Part shown: one piece after another, positions 9,794 through 16,163 of the stretch
How the letters are laid out: the number at the start of each line of letters is the position of its first letter
How positions within the stretch are numbered: position 1 is the stretch's first letter
DNA from: an uncultured Prosthecobacter sp.
GTDB taxonomy: Bacteria > Verrucomicrobiota > Verrucomicrobiia > Verrucomicrobiales > Verrucomicrobiaceae
Direction: 5' to 3'
DNA length: 24,104 nucleotides
Assembly (NCBI GenBank): GCA_947523045.1
Contig: CANNUR010000020.1
Location: 1-24,104 of the forward strand
The notes under the pieces: model-generated
What the model was told of the DNA's origin: nothing
Database searches by the model: none
What the model saw: the letters and a program-made list of their open reading frames with translations, nothing else
Made by a program: the position numbers and the translations under genes

Positions 9794-11328
9794 AACGGCG
9801 CGACCTGCTCGCTTTCAGTTCCGCAGCCCTGCTGGCGCCGCTGGCCGGTTGCCGGCGGATCCCGCAGACCGGGCTCGACGTGGCCGCGATGTTGGAAGGC
9901 GGCTGGCGCGCTGGCGAGTTGGTGGCCGATGCCCTGGCCCGCATCGCCGCCTGTGAGCGGAGGGTTCCGTCACTGCGGGCGGTGGTGGAACTGAACCCCG
10001 AGGCGGAAGTCCTGGCTGGCGCCCTCGATGTCGCCGCCGTGCGCGGTTCGCTGCAGGGGTTGCCGGTCCTGCTCAAGGACAACATCGACACCGCCGACCG
10101 CATGCGCACGACGGCCGGCTCGCTGGCCCTGCTCGACGCCCCTGTGCCCGAGTGTGATGCCGGCGTGGCGGCCCGTCTGCGCACGGCGGGAGCGGTTCTG
10201 CTGGGCAAGACCAACCTCAGTGAGTGGGCCAACCTGCGCTCGCCCCGTTCCACCAGCGGCTGGAGCGCACGCGGCGGTCTGACTCGCAATCCGCACGATC
10301 TGCGCCGCAGCGCCAGCGGTTCCAGCTCGGGTTCGGCGGCGGCAGTGGCCGCCGGACTGGTGCCGGCCGCGCTTGGCACGGAAACCAACGGCTCGATCGT
10401 CAGCCCGGCCGCCTGCTGCGGCATTGTCGGCTTGAAACCCACCGTCGGTCTGGTCAGCCGCGCCGGCATCATCCCGCTCAGCCGCTGGCAGGATACGGCC
10501 GGTCCGATGACCCGCACGGTGCGCGATGCCGCGCTGCTGCTGAATGTTCTGGCCGGCAGCGATCCGCGTGATCCGTTCACGACCGAGGCCGATCGCCGGC
10601 GCTCGGTCGATTACTGCGCCGGCTTCGGGGCCGGAGGCCTGCGCGGGGTGCGGCTCGGCATCGTGCGTTCGCTCTGCGGCCGCGAGCCGCGCGTATTGGC
10701 CGTGTTCGAGCACGCCTTGGCGGTGTTGCGGGAGGCGGGCGCCGTGCTGGTCGACAACGTCGAAATCCCCCATCAGCGTGAGGCCTCGGGCCTGGCCTGG
10801 CTGGCGCTGCTCACCGAGTTTCGCCAAGATTTGAATGCCTACCTGGAAGCACGGGGCGGTCGCGTGCGCTCGCTGGCGGAATTGATCGCCTTCAATGCCG
10901 CCCATGCCGACCGGGAGTTGCCGCATTTTGGCCAGGAGTTCCTCGAGGAGGCGGAGACAAGAGCCGGCCGGGAGAGTGAGGCCGGGGAGGCGCGGCGACG
11001 GGCCCGTGATCTGGCCGGCCCGCAGGGCATCGGTGCCGCCTTGCAGGCGCATCAGCTCGACGCCCTTGTCTGTGCCACCAATGATCCGGCGCCCCTGATT
11101 CGCCTCGCTGGCGGCGATCACGGGGGGCGCACCGCCTCCACCCCGGCTGCCGTCGCCGGCTGGCCGCATCTGACCGTGCCCATGGGTGCCGTCGAGGGAC
11201 TGCCGATCGGGCTGTCGTTTTTTGGCGAGGCTTGGTCGGAGGCGCGCCTGCTCGCCATGGGTCACACCTTCGAACACGCCGCCGGGGTGCGTCTGGAACC
11301 CGCCTTTGCCGGCCGGGAAGAATTTTGA
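9790..11328 (+). CDS. Exported amidase-signature-family hydrolase, probable Tat-dependent lipoprotein
   Basis: A 512-residue amidase of the amidase signature family, hydrolysing a C-N amide bond. The N-terminus M-K-R-R-D-L-L with a hydrophobic stretch and L-A-G-C at 18-21 combines a twin-arginine-like motif (R3-R4) with a lipobox (C21), suggesting a folded, membrane-anchored periplasmic enzyme. The Ser-cisSer-Lys triad can be placed: K96 in L-L-K-D-N, S178 in the G-S-S-S-G-S loop, and nucleophile S202 in T-N-G-S-I, 24 residues later as in the family. The C-terminal part has the usual [10 protein letters not shown] block. Length is normal for the family. It is translationally coupled to the thioredoxin-fold gene (ATGA at 9790). 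Its stop codon lies directly against the first regulatory palindrome of the next operon. The substrate is unknown; close relatives include GatA-like and indole-acetamide or peptide amidases. Confidence 0.93.
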   Translation: MKRRDLLAFSSAALLAPLAGCRRIPQTGLDVAAMLEGGWRAGELVADALARIAACERRVPSLRAVVELNPEAEVLAGALDVAAVRGSLQGLPVLLKDNIDTADRMRTTAGSLALLDAPVPECDAGVAARLRTAGAVLLGKTNLSEWANLRSPRSTSGWSARGGLTRNPHDLRRSASGSSSGSAAAVAAGLVPAALGTETNGSIVSPAACCGIVGLKPTVGLVSRAGIIPLSRWQDTAGPMTRTVRDAALLLNVLAGSDPRDPFTTEADRRRSVDYCAGFGAGGLRGVRLGIVRSLCGREPRVLAVFEHALAVLREAGAVLVDNVEIPHQREASGLAWLALLTEFRQDLNAYLEARGGRVRSLAELIAFNAAHADRELPHFGQEFLEEAETRAGRESEAGEARRRARDLAGPQGIGAALQAHQLDALVCATNDPAPLIRLAGGDHGGRTASTPAAVAGWPHLTVPMGAVEGLPIGLSFFGEAWSEARLLAMGHTFEHAAGVRLEPAFAGREEF

Positions 11329-11344
11329 CTTTGTATCGCAAAGT
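11328..11344. promoter_or_regulatory. Operator-like palindrome, copy 1
   Basis: A perfect inverted repeat ACTTTG-TATCG-CAAAGT, 6-base arms with a 5-base spacer. It begins at the last base of the amidase stop codon and lies 40 bases before the start of the membrane-protein gene. Copy 2 is centred 33 bases downstream, about three helical turns, and copy 3 is in front of ispH. A TTGACT at 11325-11330 overlaps it and might be a -35 box, but no matching -10 was found. Confidence 0.7.
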
Positions 11345-11360
11345 TCTCTTGCGGGCTTTT

Positions 11361-11377
11361 ACTTTTTGTCGCAAAGT
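11361..11377. promoter_or_regulatory. Operator-like palindrome, copy 2
   Basis: ACTTTT-TGTCG-CAAAGT has the same geometry as copy 1, with one mismatch in the left arm. It ends 6 bases before the ATG at 11384, where a bound protein would block transcription or initiation. It stands in an A/T-rich gap of 55 bases between GC-rich genes. Confidence 0.65.
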
Positions 11378-11383
11378 GAATTC

Positions 11384-12034
11384 ATGAGCCACCAAGCCGA
11401 CGCCCTTGAGCATCTGCGTGTCATCCGTTCACTGATGGAGCAGGCCCACGTCTACCGCGCCATCTCGGCGCCCGCCGCCCTCATGGGCGGCGGCTTTGCC
11501 CTTGGGCTTTCGCTCTGGCAGCTGCGTGCCGGGCTCGTCCTGCGCGAAGTCACCAGTCCGCTCGCCTTTGCCTTGCCCTGGTTGCTCCTGCTGGTCCTCG
11601 TTTCGAGCTTCAACACGCTGCTGCTCTGGCGCGAGGCGCGGCTTCGCGGCCGCCCCTTCGTTTCGCCCGGCATGCGCGCCGCCCTGCGCGCCCTGTGTCC
11701 GCCCCTGCTGGTCGGCGGAGTGCTGGGGCTCGGCCTGATGCTGCGCTTTCATAACCTGACACTCGGCGCCCTGGTCTGGGTGCTCTGCCATGGCCTGGCC
11801 CTGCTGGCCACCGCCAGCTTTTCGCCGCGCTCGCTGGTGCGTCTGGGCTGGGGCTTTGTCGTCGTCGGCCTGGCCCTGTTCCTGGCTTGGGCAGGCAACG
11901 AACAGGTGCGCCTGCTGCCCTCCGACGAGGCGCCGGCGGCCGTCGTCCTCGGCCTGACCTTCGGGCTTCTGCACATCACCTACGCGGTCGCCGTTTTTCT
12001 TCGTCGCCCCACCGATCCGGACGCCCATGATTGA
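11384..12034 (+). CDS. Six-helix integral membrane protein paired with a winged-helix regulator
   Basis: A 216-residue inner-membrane protein. A short cytoplasmic N-terminus with M-E-Q-A-H-V-Y-R-A-I-S (about 18-28) leads into six hydrophobic segments at about 29-47, 63-83, 105-121, 127-145, 154-171 and 184-205. No catalytic motif is visible. The N-terminal layout (an 'R-S-L-M-E-x-x-x-x-Y-R-A-x-S' helix before the first segment) and the regulator immediately after it resemble a two-gene module that I recall from Bacteroidota and Verrucomicrobiota, whose function is not established. Start 11384 is chosen because it follows the amidase stop and the two palindromes; the same frame is open upstream to 11186 but overlaps the amidase. 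The 3' end overlaps the regulator start by 8 bases. It may sense a membrane signal and modulate the regulator, which is inference. Confidence 0.85.
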   Translation: MSHQADALEHLRVIRSLMEQAHVYRAISAPAALMGGGFALGLSLWQLRAGLVLREVTSPLAFALPWLLLLVLVSSFNTLLLWREARLRGRPFVSPGMRAALRALCPPLLVGGVLGLGLMLRFHNLTLGALVWVLCHGLALLATASFSPRSLVRLGWGFVVVGLALFLAWAGNEQVRLLPSDEAPAAVVLGLTFGLLHITYAVAVFLRRPTDPDAHD

Positions 12035-12326
12035 TTTCAGCCAGCTCGACAAGACGATCCACGAGAAGGGCCGGCTGTCGATCATGACCCTGCTGGCCGG
12101 TCGCGGCGACTGGGCCTTCCAGGATCTCAAGGCCGAGCTCGGCATGAGCGACGGCAACCTGATCACGCACCTGCGCACGCTGGCCGCCGCGGGTTACGTG
12201 CTCGAACACCGCGATGAAAGCGGCAGTCGGCCGCGCACCAGCTACCGGCTGAGTGCCGCGGGTCGGCGCGCCTTCACCGGCTACCTCGACCTGCTTGAAC
12301 AGATCGTTCGTTCGTCGCGACCCTGA
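12027..12326 (+). CDS. Winged-helix transcriptional regulator (PF13601-like)
   Basis: A 99-residue DNA-binding protein of the small MarR/ArsR-like winged-helix type. It begins L-D-K-T-I-H-E-K-G-R-L-S-I-M (7-20). A helix-turn-helix follows at about 30-56 (F-Q-D-L-K-A-E-L-G-M-S-D-G-N-L-I-T-H-L-R), then a wing (about 58-75, G-S-R-P-R-T-S-Y-R-L) and a C-terminal helix for dimerisation (77-95). There are no clustered Cys or His residues for metal sensing. It overlaps the membrane-protein gene by 8 bases. As a probable dimer it is the natural candidate to bind the ACTTTG-N5-CAAAGT palindromes before its own operon (two) and before ispH (one). That assignment rests on proximity and shared sequence only. 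The effector is unknown and may come through the membrane protein. Confidence 0.92.
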   Translation: MIDFSQLDKTIHEKGRLSIMTLLAGRGDWAFQDLKAELGMSDGNLITHLRTLAAAGYVLEHRDESGSRPRTSYRLSAAGRRAFTGYLDLLEQIVRSSRP

Positions 12327-12342
12327 GAAGGTTTTTTCACCC

Positions 12343-12367
12343 TTTAACTTTGCAGCACAAAGTTAAA
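12343..12367. promoter_or_regulatory. Operator-like palindrome, copy 3 (extended), upstream of ispH
   Basis: A perfect inverted repeat with 10-base arms TTTAACTTTG and CAAAGTTAAA around the spacer CAGCA. Its inner core, ACTTTG-N5-CAAAGT (12347-12363), equals copy 1. It lies 16 bases after the regulator stop and 25 bases before the ispH ATG. It lacks a following T-run and its stem is A/T-rich, so an operator is favoured over a terminator. Confidence 0.75.
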
Positions 12368-12392
12368 CCCAAACACCACCAACACCCACCTC

Positions 12393-13229
12393 ATGAACCT
12401 GCATCTCGCCCGTCATTACGGCATGTGCTTCGGCGTCCGCGACGCCCTGCGCGCCACCCACGCCGCCGCCGCCCGTGAACCCGTCACCGTGCTCGGCCAG
12501 CTCGTCCACAATCCGGTCGTCGACCGTCACCTCGCCGCCGCCGGCGTGCGTCCCGGCCGGCTTGATGCCCCGGCGACCACTCATCGCGTGGTCATCACCG
12601 CCCACGGCGTCGCGGACGCCGAGCGCGAGCGCTGGCAGGCGGCGGGGCATGCGCTCACCGACACCACCTGTCCGCTGGTGCGCAAGGCCCATGAGGCCCT
12701 GGCTCTGCTGGTCGCCGAAGGCTGTCATCCGGTGGTCATTGGCCAGCCCGGTCACGCCGAGGTGCGTGGTTTGATCGGCGATCATGCCGGGGCCTGTGTG
12801 ATCGACTCGTTGGCCGATCTGGCAGGCCTGCCGGCTGGGATCGCCCGTTTCGGTGTGGTGGCGCAGACGACCCAGCCGCTCGAACGTGTGCTCGCCCTGC
12901 TCGATGCCCTCAAGCGGGCGCGGCCGCAGGCGGAGGTGCGCTTCATGGACACCGTCTGTCGACCGACCAAGCAGCGCCAGGCCGCGCTCGAGGAGCTGGC
13001 GGCCCAGTGTCAGGCGGTTGTGGTGGTGGGTGGCCGCAACAGCAACAACACGCGCCAACTGGCCGACAAGGCGCGTGCGCTTGGCCTGCGGGTCTTCGCC
13101 ATCGAGACCGCCGCCGAACTGCAACCGGAAGCCTTCGCCGGCCTGCGCGAGGTCGGTGTCACCGCCGGCACCTCCACCCTCGATGAAACCGTCGCCGCGG
13201 TGGTGGAGCGACTGAAGACCTTTGCCTGA
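12393..13229 (+). CDS. ispH: 4-hydroxy-3-methylbut-2-enyl diphosphate reductase family protein (IspH/LytB)
   Basis: A 278-residue protein of the IspH family. IspH is the [4Fe-4S] enzyme that reduces HMBPP to IPP and DMAPP in the last step of the MEP isoprenoid pathway. The three cluster cysteines are present: C12 (G-M-C-F-G-V), C93 (T-T-C-P-L-V) and C189 (D-T-V-C). Substrate-binding residues are also recognisable: H39 (L-V-H-N), H71 (A-H-G-V), H121 and catalytic-type E123 (G-H-A-E-V), T159-T160, S217-N218 (N-S-N-N), and the late G-T-S-T-L-D in place of the usual G-A-S-A-P-D. It is on the short side for the family (often 300-320). The likely partner gene is the ferritin-like protein 26 bases downstream, and the palindrome before it implies shared control with the upstream membrane/regulator pair. 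Whether it is the only IspH of the genome cannot be told. Confidence 0.9.
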   Translation: MNLHLARHYGMCFGVRDALRATHAAAAREPVTVLGQLVHNPVVDRHLAAAGVRPGRLDAPATTHRVVITAHGVADAERERWQAAGHALTDTTCPLVRKAHEALALLVAEGCHPVVIGQPGHAEVRGLIGDHAGACVIDSLADLAGLPAGIARFGVVAQTTQPLERVLALLDALKRARPQAEVRFMDTVCRPTKQRQAALEELAAQCQAVVVVGGRNSNNTRQLADKARALGLRVFAIETAAELQPEAFAGLREVGVTAGTSTLDETVAAVVERLKTFA

Positions 13230-13255
13230 ACCGGCACCCCTGAACCGCGAACCTC

Positions 13256-14002
13256 ATGAACACCCGCCACTGGATCCAGCATTTCGAACAGAACACGCCA
13301 CTCAATGATGCCCTGCCCTTGCCGGAGGCGGCGTCGCCTCTGCCTGAGGCGGTGCGCCGGCCGTTGGCCGAGTCGCTGGCCGTTTTCCAGCTTGGGGAAA
13401 CGGGTGGCGGCACGCGCCTGCGTCGCTATGCCGCCGGCCTGGCCCGCGAGGCCGGCTGGGCCGGTTATCCGCACGCGGTCGACCGCTTCATCGCCGAGGA
13501 ACAGTCGCACGCCCGCCTGCTCGCGCGCCTGGTGCTCCATCTTGGCGGTTGCCTGCGGCAGAAGCAGTGGAGCAACGGCCTGTTCCGGCGCTTGCGCAGC
13601 CTGGCCGGACTGGAGTTCGCCATCCAAATGCTGCTCACCGCGGAACTGGTCGCCGAGGTCTACTACGGCACGCTATTCCTGCGCTGCACGGATCCCGCCG
13701 TGCGCGCGGTTGCCGGCAAAATCCTGCGCGACGAGGTGCAGCATCTGGCCTTCCAGCGTGAATTCCTGGCCACGCGGCTGGCCCGCCTGATGCCAATGGC
13801 GCAGCGGCTCTGGGCTTGGCAGTTTGCCGCGGTGCATGCGTTCACCGCGGCGGCGGTGGCCTGGGATCATCGTCGCTGCCTGCGTGCACTCGGCGTGACA
13901 CGGGGCGAGTTCCGAAGCAGGGCGGTGGCGGCGCGGGCGGCCTTTGGGCGCCGCTTGGAGCGCGACTTGGCAAGGGCTGAACTTCAGCCCTGTGTCTCGT
14001 AG
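13256..14002 (+). CDS. Ferritin-like diiron protein of unknown function
   Basis: A 248-residue, mostly helical protein. Diiron-carboxylate ligands can be placed as E48 (F-Q-L-G-E-T-G), E82 with H85 (E-E-Q-S-H), E130 (L-L-T-A-E-L) and E160 with H163 (D-E-V-Q-H), the two-ExxH pattern of ferritin-like oxidases and hydroxylases. Strong helix-forming runs surround them, and F-I-A-E-E-Q-S-H-A and I-L-R-D-E-V-Q-H-L-A-F-Q are typical. The tail (about 205-248) is Arg- and Ala-rich. The family is recognised as 'ferritin-like domain protein' without known substrate. It lies 26 bases after ispH, so an oxygen-dependent redox reaction or protection of an iron-sulfur enzyme is possible, but this is inference. 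Its last 19 bases overlap the end of the converging ABC ATPase gene. Confidence 0.85.
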   Translation: MNTRHWIQHFEQNTPLNDALPLPEAASPLPEAVRRPLAESLAVFQLGETGGGTRLRRYAAGLAREAGWAGYPHAVDRFIAEEQSHARLLARLVLHLGGCLRQKQWSNGLFRRLRSLAGLEFAIQMLLTAELVAEVYYGTLFLRCTDPAVRAVAGKILRDEVQHLAFQREFLATRLARLMPMAQRLWAWQFAAVHAFTAAAVAWDHRRCLRALGVTRGEFRSRAVAARAAFGRRLERDLARAELQPCVS

Positions 14003-14748
14003 GCGAGGGCGATCCGCTCCGCGGTGAAGGCTTCAGCGACCGGGCCAAAGGCGATCTGCCGGCGTTTGATCAGCAGTACGTCGTCGAAAATGGCTCCGAC
14101 GGTCTGCAGGTCGTGGTGGCTGGCGATGAGCAACCGGCCCTCGGCCGTCAATTCGCGGAACAGGCGCGACAGGTTTTCCTGGGCGGGCTTGTCGAGGCCG
14201 GTGAAGGGTTCATCAAGCAGCAGTACATGGGCTTCCTGGGCGAGGGCGCGGGCGATGAAGGCGCGCTGCTGCTGGCCGCCGGAGAGGGCGCTGATCTGCC
14301 GGTCCTCGAGGTCGAGCAGGTCCATCGCGCGCAGGGCGCGCTGGACGATGTCGCCGTCGTGGCGCGAGTAGGGGCGCCACCAGCCGAGGTTGGGGTAGCG
14401 ACCCATCTCGACCAGGCCGCGCACGGTGATGGGGAAGTTCCAGTCGACCTCGCCGCGCTGGGGCAGGTAGGCGATCTCGTGGCTGCTGCGGGTGAGCGGT
14501 TGGCCGCGCCAGAGCACGCTGCCGCTGTCGGCGCGCAGCAGGCCGGCGAGGGCCTTGAGCAGGGTGCTCTTGCCGGCACCGTTTGGGCCAATCAGCGCGA
14601 TGCTGCGTCCGCATTCGCTGGCGAAGCTGATGCCCTCCAGGGCAAGCACGCGCTGGTAGCTGACCCCGAGGTTGCGGACTTCGAGTCGGTGGTGGTGCGG
14701 GTGGGCGTGGCCGGCGCCCCAGCAGACATGTTCCTCGGGCTTCACCAT
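13984..14748 (-). CDS. Metal (Zn/Mn-type) ABC transporter ATP-binding protein
   Basis: A 254-residue ABC ATPase. It has Walker A G-P-N-G-A-G-K-S-T (54-62), Q-loop Q97 (Y-L-P-Q-R-G-E), signature L-S-G-G-Q-Q-Q (155-161), Walker B V-L-L-L-D-E (175-180) and switch His H211. The stretch V-D-W-N-F-P-I-T-V (101-109) followed by M-G-R-Y is characteristic of ATPases of manganese/zinc/iron importers (ZnuC, MntB and SitB type). The N-terminus before the first strand is unusual, with H7, C9, H14, H16 and H18-H20 in a short stretch that could bind metal. The start ATG at 14748 lies inside the end of the preceding gene (7-base overlap), so translation is coupled. It is the last gene of the operon. No permease gene lies in the operon, so a partner elsewhere must be assumed. 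Confidence 0.92.
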   Translation of the reverse strand: MVKPEEHVCWGAGHAHPHHHRLEVRNLGVSYQRVLALEGISFASECGRSIALIGPNGAGKSTLLKALAGLLRADSGSVLWRGQPLTRSSHEIAYLPQRGEVDWNFPITVRGLVEMGRYPNLGWWRPYSRHDGDIVQRALRAMDLLDLEDRQISALSGGQQQRAFIARALAQEAHVLLLDEPFTGLDKPAQENLSRLFRELTAEGRLLIASHHDLQTVGAIFDDVLLIKRRQIAFGPVAEAFTAERIALAYETQG

Positions 14749-15170
14749 TGGAAGAGCAGCAGGTCGTTGAGTTCCGGGCCGTCCGACCAGCGGGTCAGCT
14801 CACGCGTTTCGTGGCCCTCAGGCTCGATTTCGACACTGAGGGCGGTGTCGGGCGTGCCCTCCGGCCAGGCGGCCTCCAGGCGCAGTTCCTCACCGTCGGC
14901 CCCCAGGCGCAGGCGGGTCTCGACCTCGACCGGCGAAGCCGACAGGTCGGCACCGGCCAGCAGGTCGCGCTCGTCCTGGATAAGGCTGACCTGGCGTGGG
15001 GCATGGGCAAAGCGCAGGCGGATCCACACGGGCACTTCCTGAACCTCAGCCGCCGGCGTCGCCTCGCGCGCAGTCACGGCGCCGTTGCCGGTCAGCCGCG
15101 CCAGCGGGAAGGCTAGCAGCACAAAGGCAAGTGCCAGAAGGAAAAGCTGGATGGGAGGGGAGCCGCGCAC
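14742..15170 (-). CDS. Small membrane-anchored protein of unknown family in the metal-uptake operon
   Basis: A 142-residue protein read from a GTG start at 15170. This is the only reasonable start, as no ATG occurs in this frame between the stop of the binding-protein gene and the open segment. One hydrophobic helix (about 8-24, L-F-L-L-A-L-A-F-V-L-L-A-F) anchors it or serves as export signal. The remainder is a soluble, acidic, beta-rich domain (V-P-V-W-I-R-L-R-F near 44-52, E-L-R-L-E-A-A-W-P near 92-100) ending E-L-N-D-L-L-L-F-Q-W. There are few Cys or His residues, so it is probably not itself a metal chaperone. It sits between the binding protein (50-base gap) and the ATPase (7-base overlap). 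I do not recognise the family. It might tether the binding protein or assist the transporter, which is a guess from position. Confidence 0.72.
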   Translation of the reverse strand: MRGSPPIQLFLLALAFVLLAFPLARLTGNGAVTAREATPAAEVQEVPVWIRLRFAHAPRQVSLIQDERDLLAGADLSASPVEVETRLRLGADGEELRLEAAWPEGTPDTALSVEIEPEGHETRELTRWSDGPELNDLLLFQW

Positions 15171-15220
15171 AGCAGGCGAGATGTCGGGGCGGAAGCCTCT
15201 GGCGTCAAGCCGGAGGGCAT

Positions 15221-16114
15221 TCAGGGTTTCAGGGCCGCGACGATGGCACGGACGTTGTGCGCCAGCATGGTCTCGAAGGTGTGCGCCTCGGTGGCCGTGC
15301 CGTCGGCAATCAACGGTTGGCCAGTCTTGGCACCGGTGCTGCGGACGATCTCGGCGAGCACCTTGGGGTTGGCCTGGTCTTCGGGGAAGACGGCGCGGAT
15401 TTGGTTGTCGCGGATGAGCTGGATGGCTTGGGCGATGTACTGCGCCGAGATGTCGTCGCTGCGGCCGATGCCAAGCACGGGCAGGCTTTTGAAGCCGAAC
15501 TCCTTGCAAAAGTAGCCGAAGGCGGCATGGGCGGTGACCAGCTTGCGGTCGCGGCGGGGAATGGCAGAGATCTCGTTCTGTGCCCACTTCTTCAACTGCA
15601 TGAAGCGCTCGCCGGCGGCCTTGGCCGCGGCTGCGTAGGCGTCCTCGTTGGCGGGATCGGCCTCGGCAAAGACCTCGGCGAGCACGCGCGCCGCCCGGCG
15701 CATGTTCTCGGCGCTGTGCCACCAGTGCGGATCGATGCTGCTGTGGGCATGATGCGGACAGCACAGGAAAATCTCCTGCGCGGGATCGAGCTTGAGCGAG
15801 GGAATGGTGCGCCCAACTTCGACGACTTGAACGCCGGCACCGACACTGTCGCGCAGCTTGTCGAGGTAGGACTCCAGGTGCTTGCCGCTGGCCAAGATGA
15901 GGCGGGCGCCGCGCATGGCTGCGATTTCCCGGGCCCCAGGCTCGAAGTGGTGGACATCCGAGCCCGGCTTGAGGATTTCCACCAGCTCGATGCGCTCGCC
16001 GCCGACCTGGCGTGCCAGATCGGCAAGCAGGGGATGCAGGGAAGCCACCTTGAGGGCCGCCTGGGCGGGCAGGCTGAGAGTGGCAAGGGCGAGCAGACAG
16101 ATCAGGGCTTTCAT
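15221..16114 (-). CDS. Metal ABC transporter periplasmic substrate-binding protein (ZnuA-like, cluster A-I)
   Basis: A 297-residue protein with a signal peptide (about 1-20, ending A-Q-A-A). Metal ligands typical of the cluster A-I family can be placed as H56 (D-V-H-H-F-E-P), H130 (D-P-H-W-W) and H196 (T-A-H-A-A-F-G-Y-F), with an acidic residue late in the chain (E245, or D271 in A-D-G-T-A-T-E-A-H). A short His- and Cys-bearing segment, C-C-P-H-H-A-H (118-124), replaces the long His-rich loop of many ZnuA proteins. That points to zinc rather than manganese, although this is not decisive. It would capture metal in the periplasm and deliver it to an inner-membrane permease. Start 16114 is chosen for the signal peptide; the frame is open upstream to 16399 inside the barrel-protein gene. 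It lies 49 bases after that gene, in the same direction. Confidence 0.92.
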   Translation of the reverse strand: MKALICLLALATLSLPAQAALKVASLHPLLADLARQVGGERIELVEILKPGSDVHHFEPGAREIAAMRGARLILASGKHLESYLDKLRDSVGAGVQVVEVGRTIPSLKLDPAQEIFLCCPHHAHSSIDPHWWHSAENMRRAARVLAEVFAEADPANEDAYAAAAKAAGERFMQLKKWAQNEISAIPRRDRKLVTAHAAFGYFCKEFGFKSLPVLGIGRSDDISAQYIAQAIQLIRDNQIRAVFPEDQANPKVLAEIVRSTGAKTGQPLIADGTATEAHTFETMLAHNVRAIVAALKP

Positions 16115-16163
16115 GTTGGGATGCAGAGGAGAACGGTGCGGTGCTGACGATCCTTTGCACGCC

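Noticed and set aside
9970..11277. Open frame of 435 codons antisense to the amidase
   Set aside because: Shadow of the amidase, which has its full catalytic triad and export signal.
11186..11383. Longer N-terminus for the six-helix membrane protein
   Set aside because: It overlaps the amidase in another frame and would translate through both operator palindromes; the sequence before 11384 has no family-like features.
12343..12367. Palindrome read as a rho-independent terminator of the regulator operon
   Set aside because: The stem is A/T-rich, no T-run follows, and the core equals two palindromes located in a promoter region.
15171..16160. Upstream extension of the small anchored protein frame through the binding-protein gene
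   Set aside because: The extension is Arg/Pro/Gln-rich shadow sequence of the ZnuA-like gene; the hydrophobic helix begins just after the GTG at 15170.
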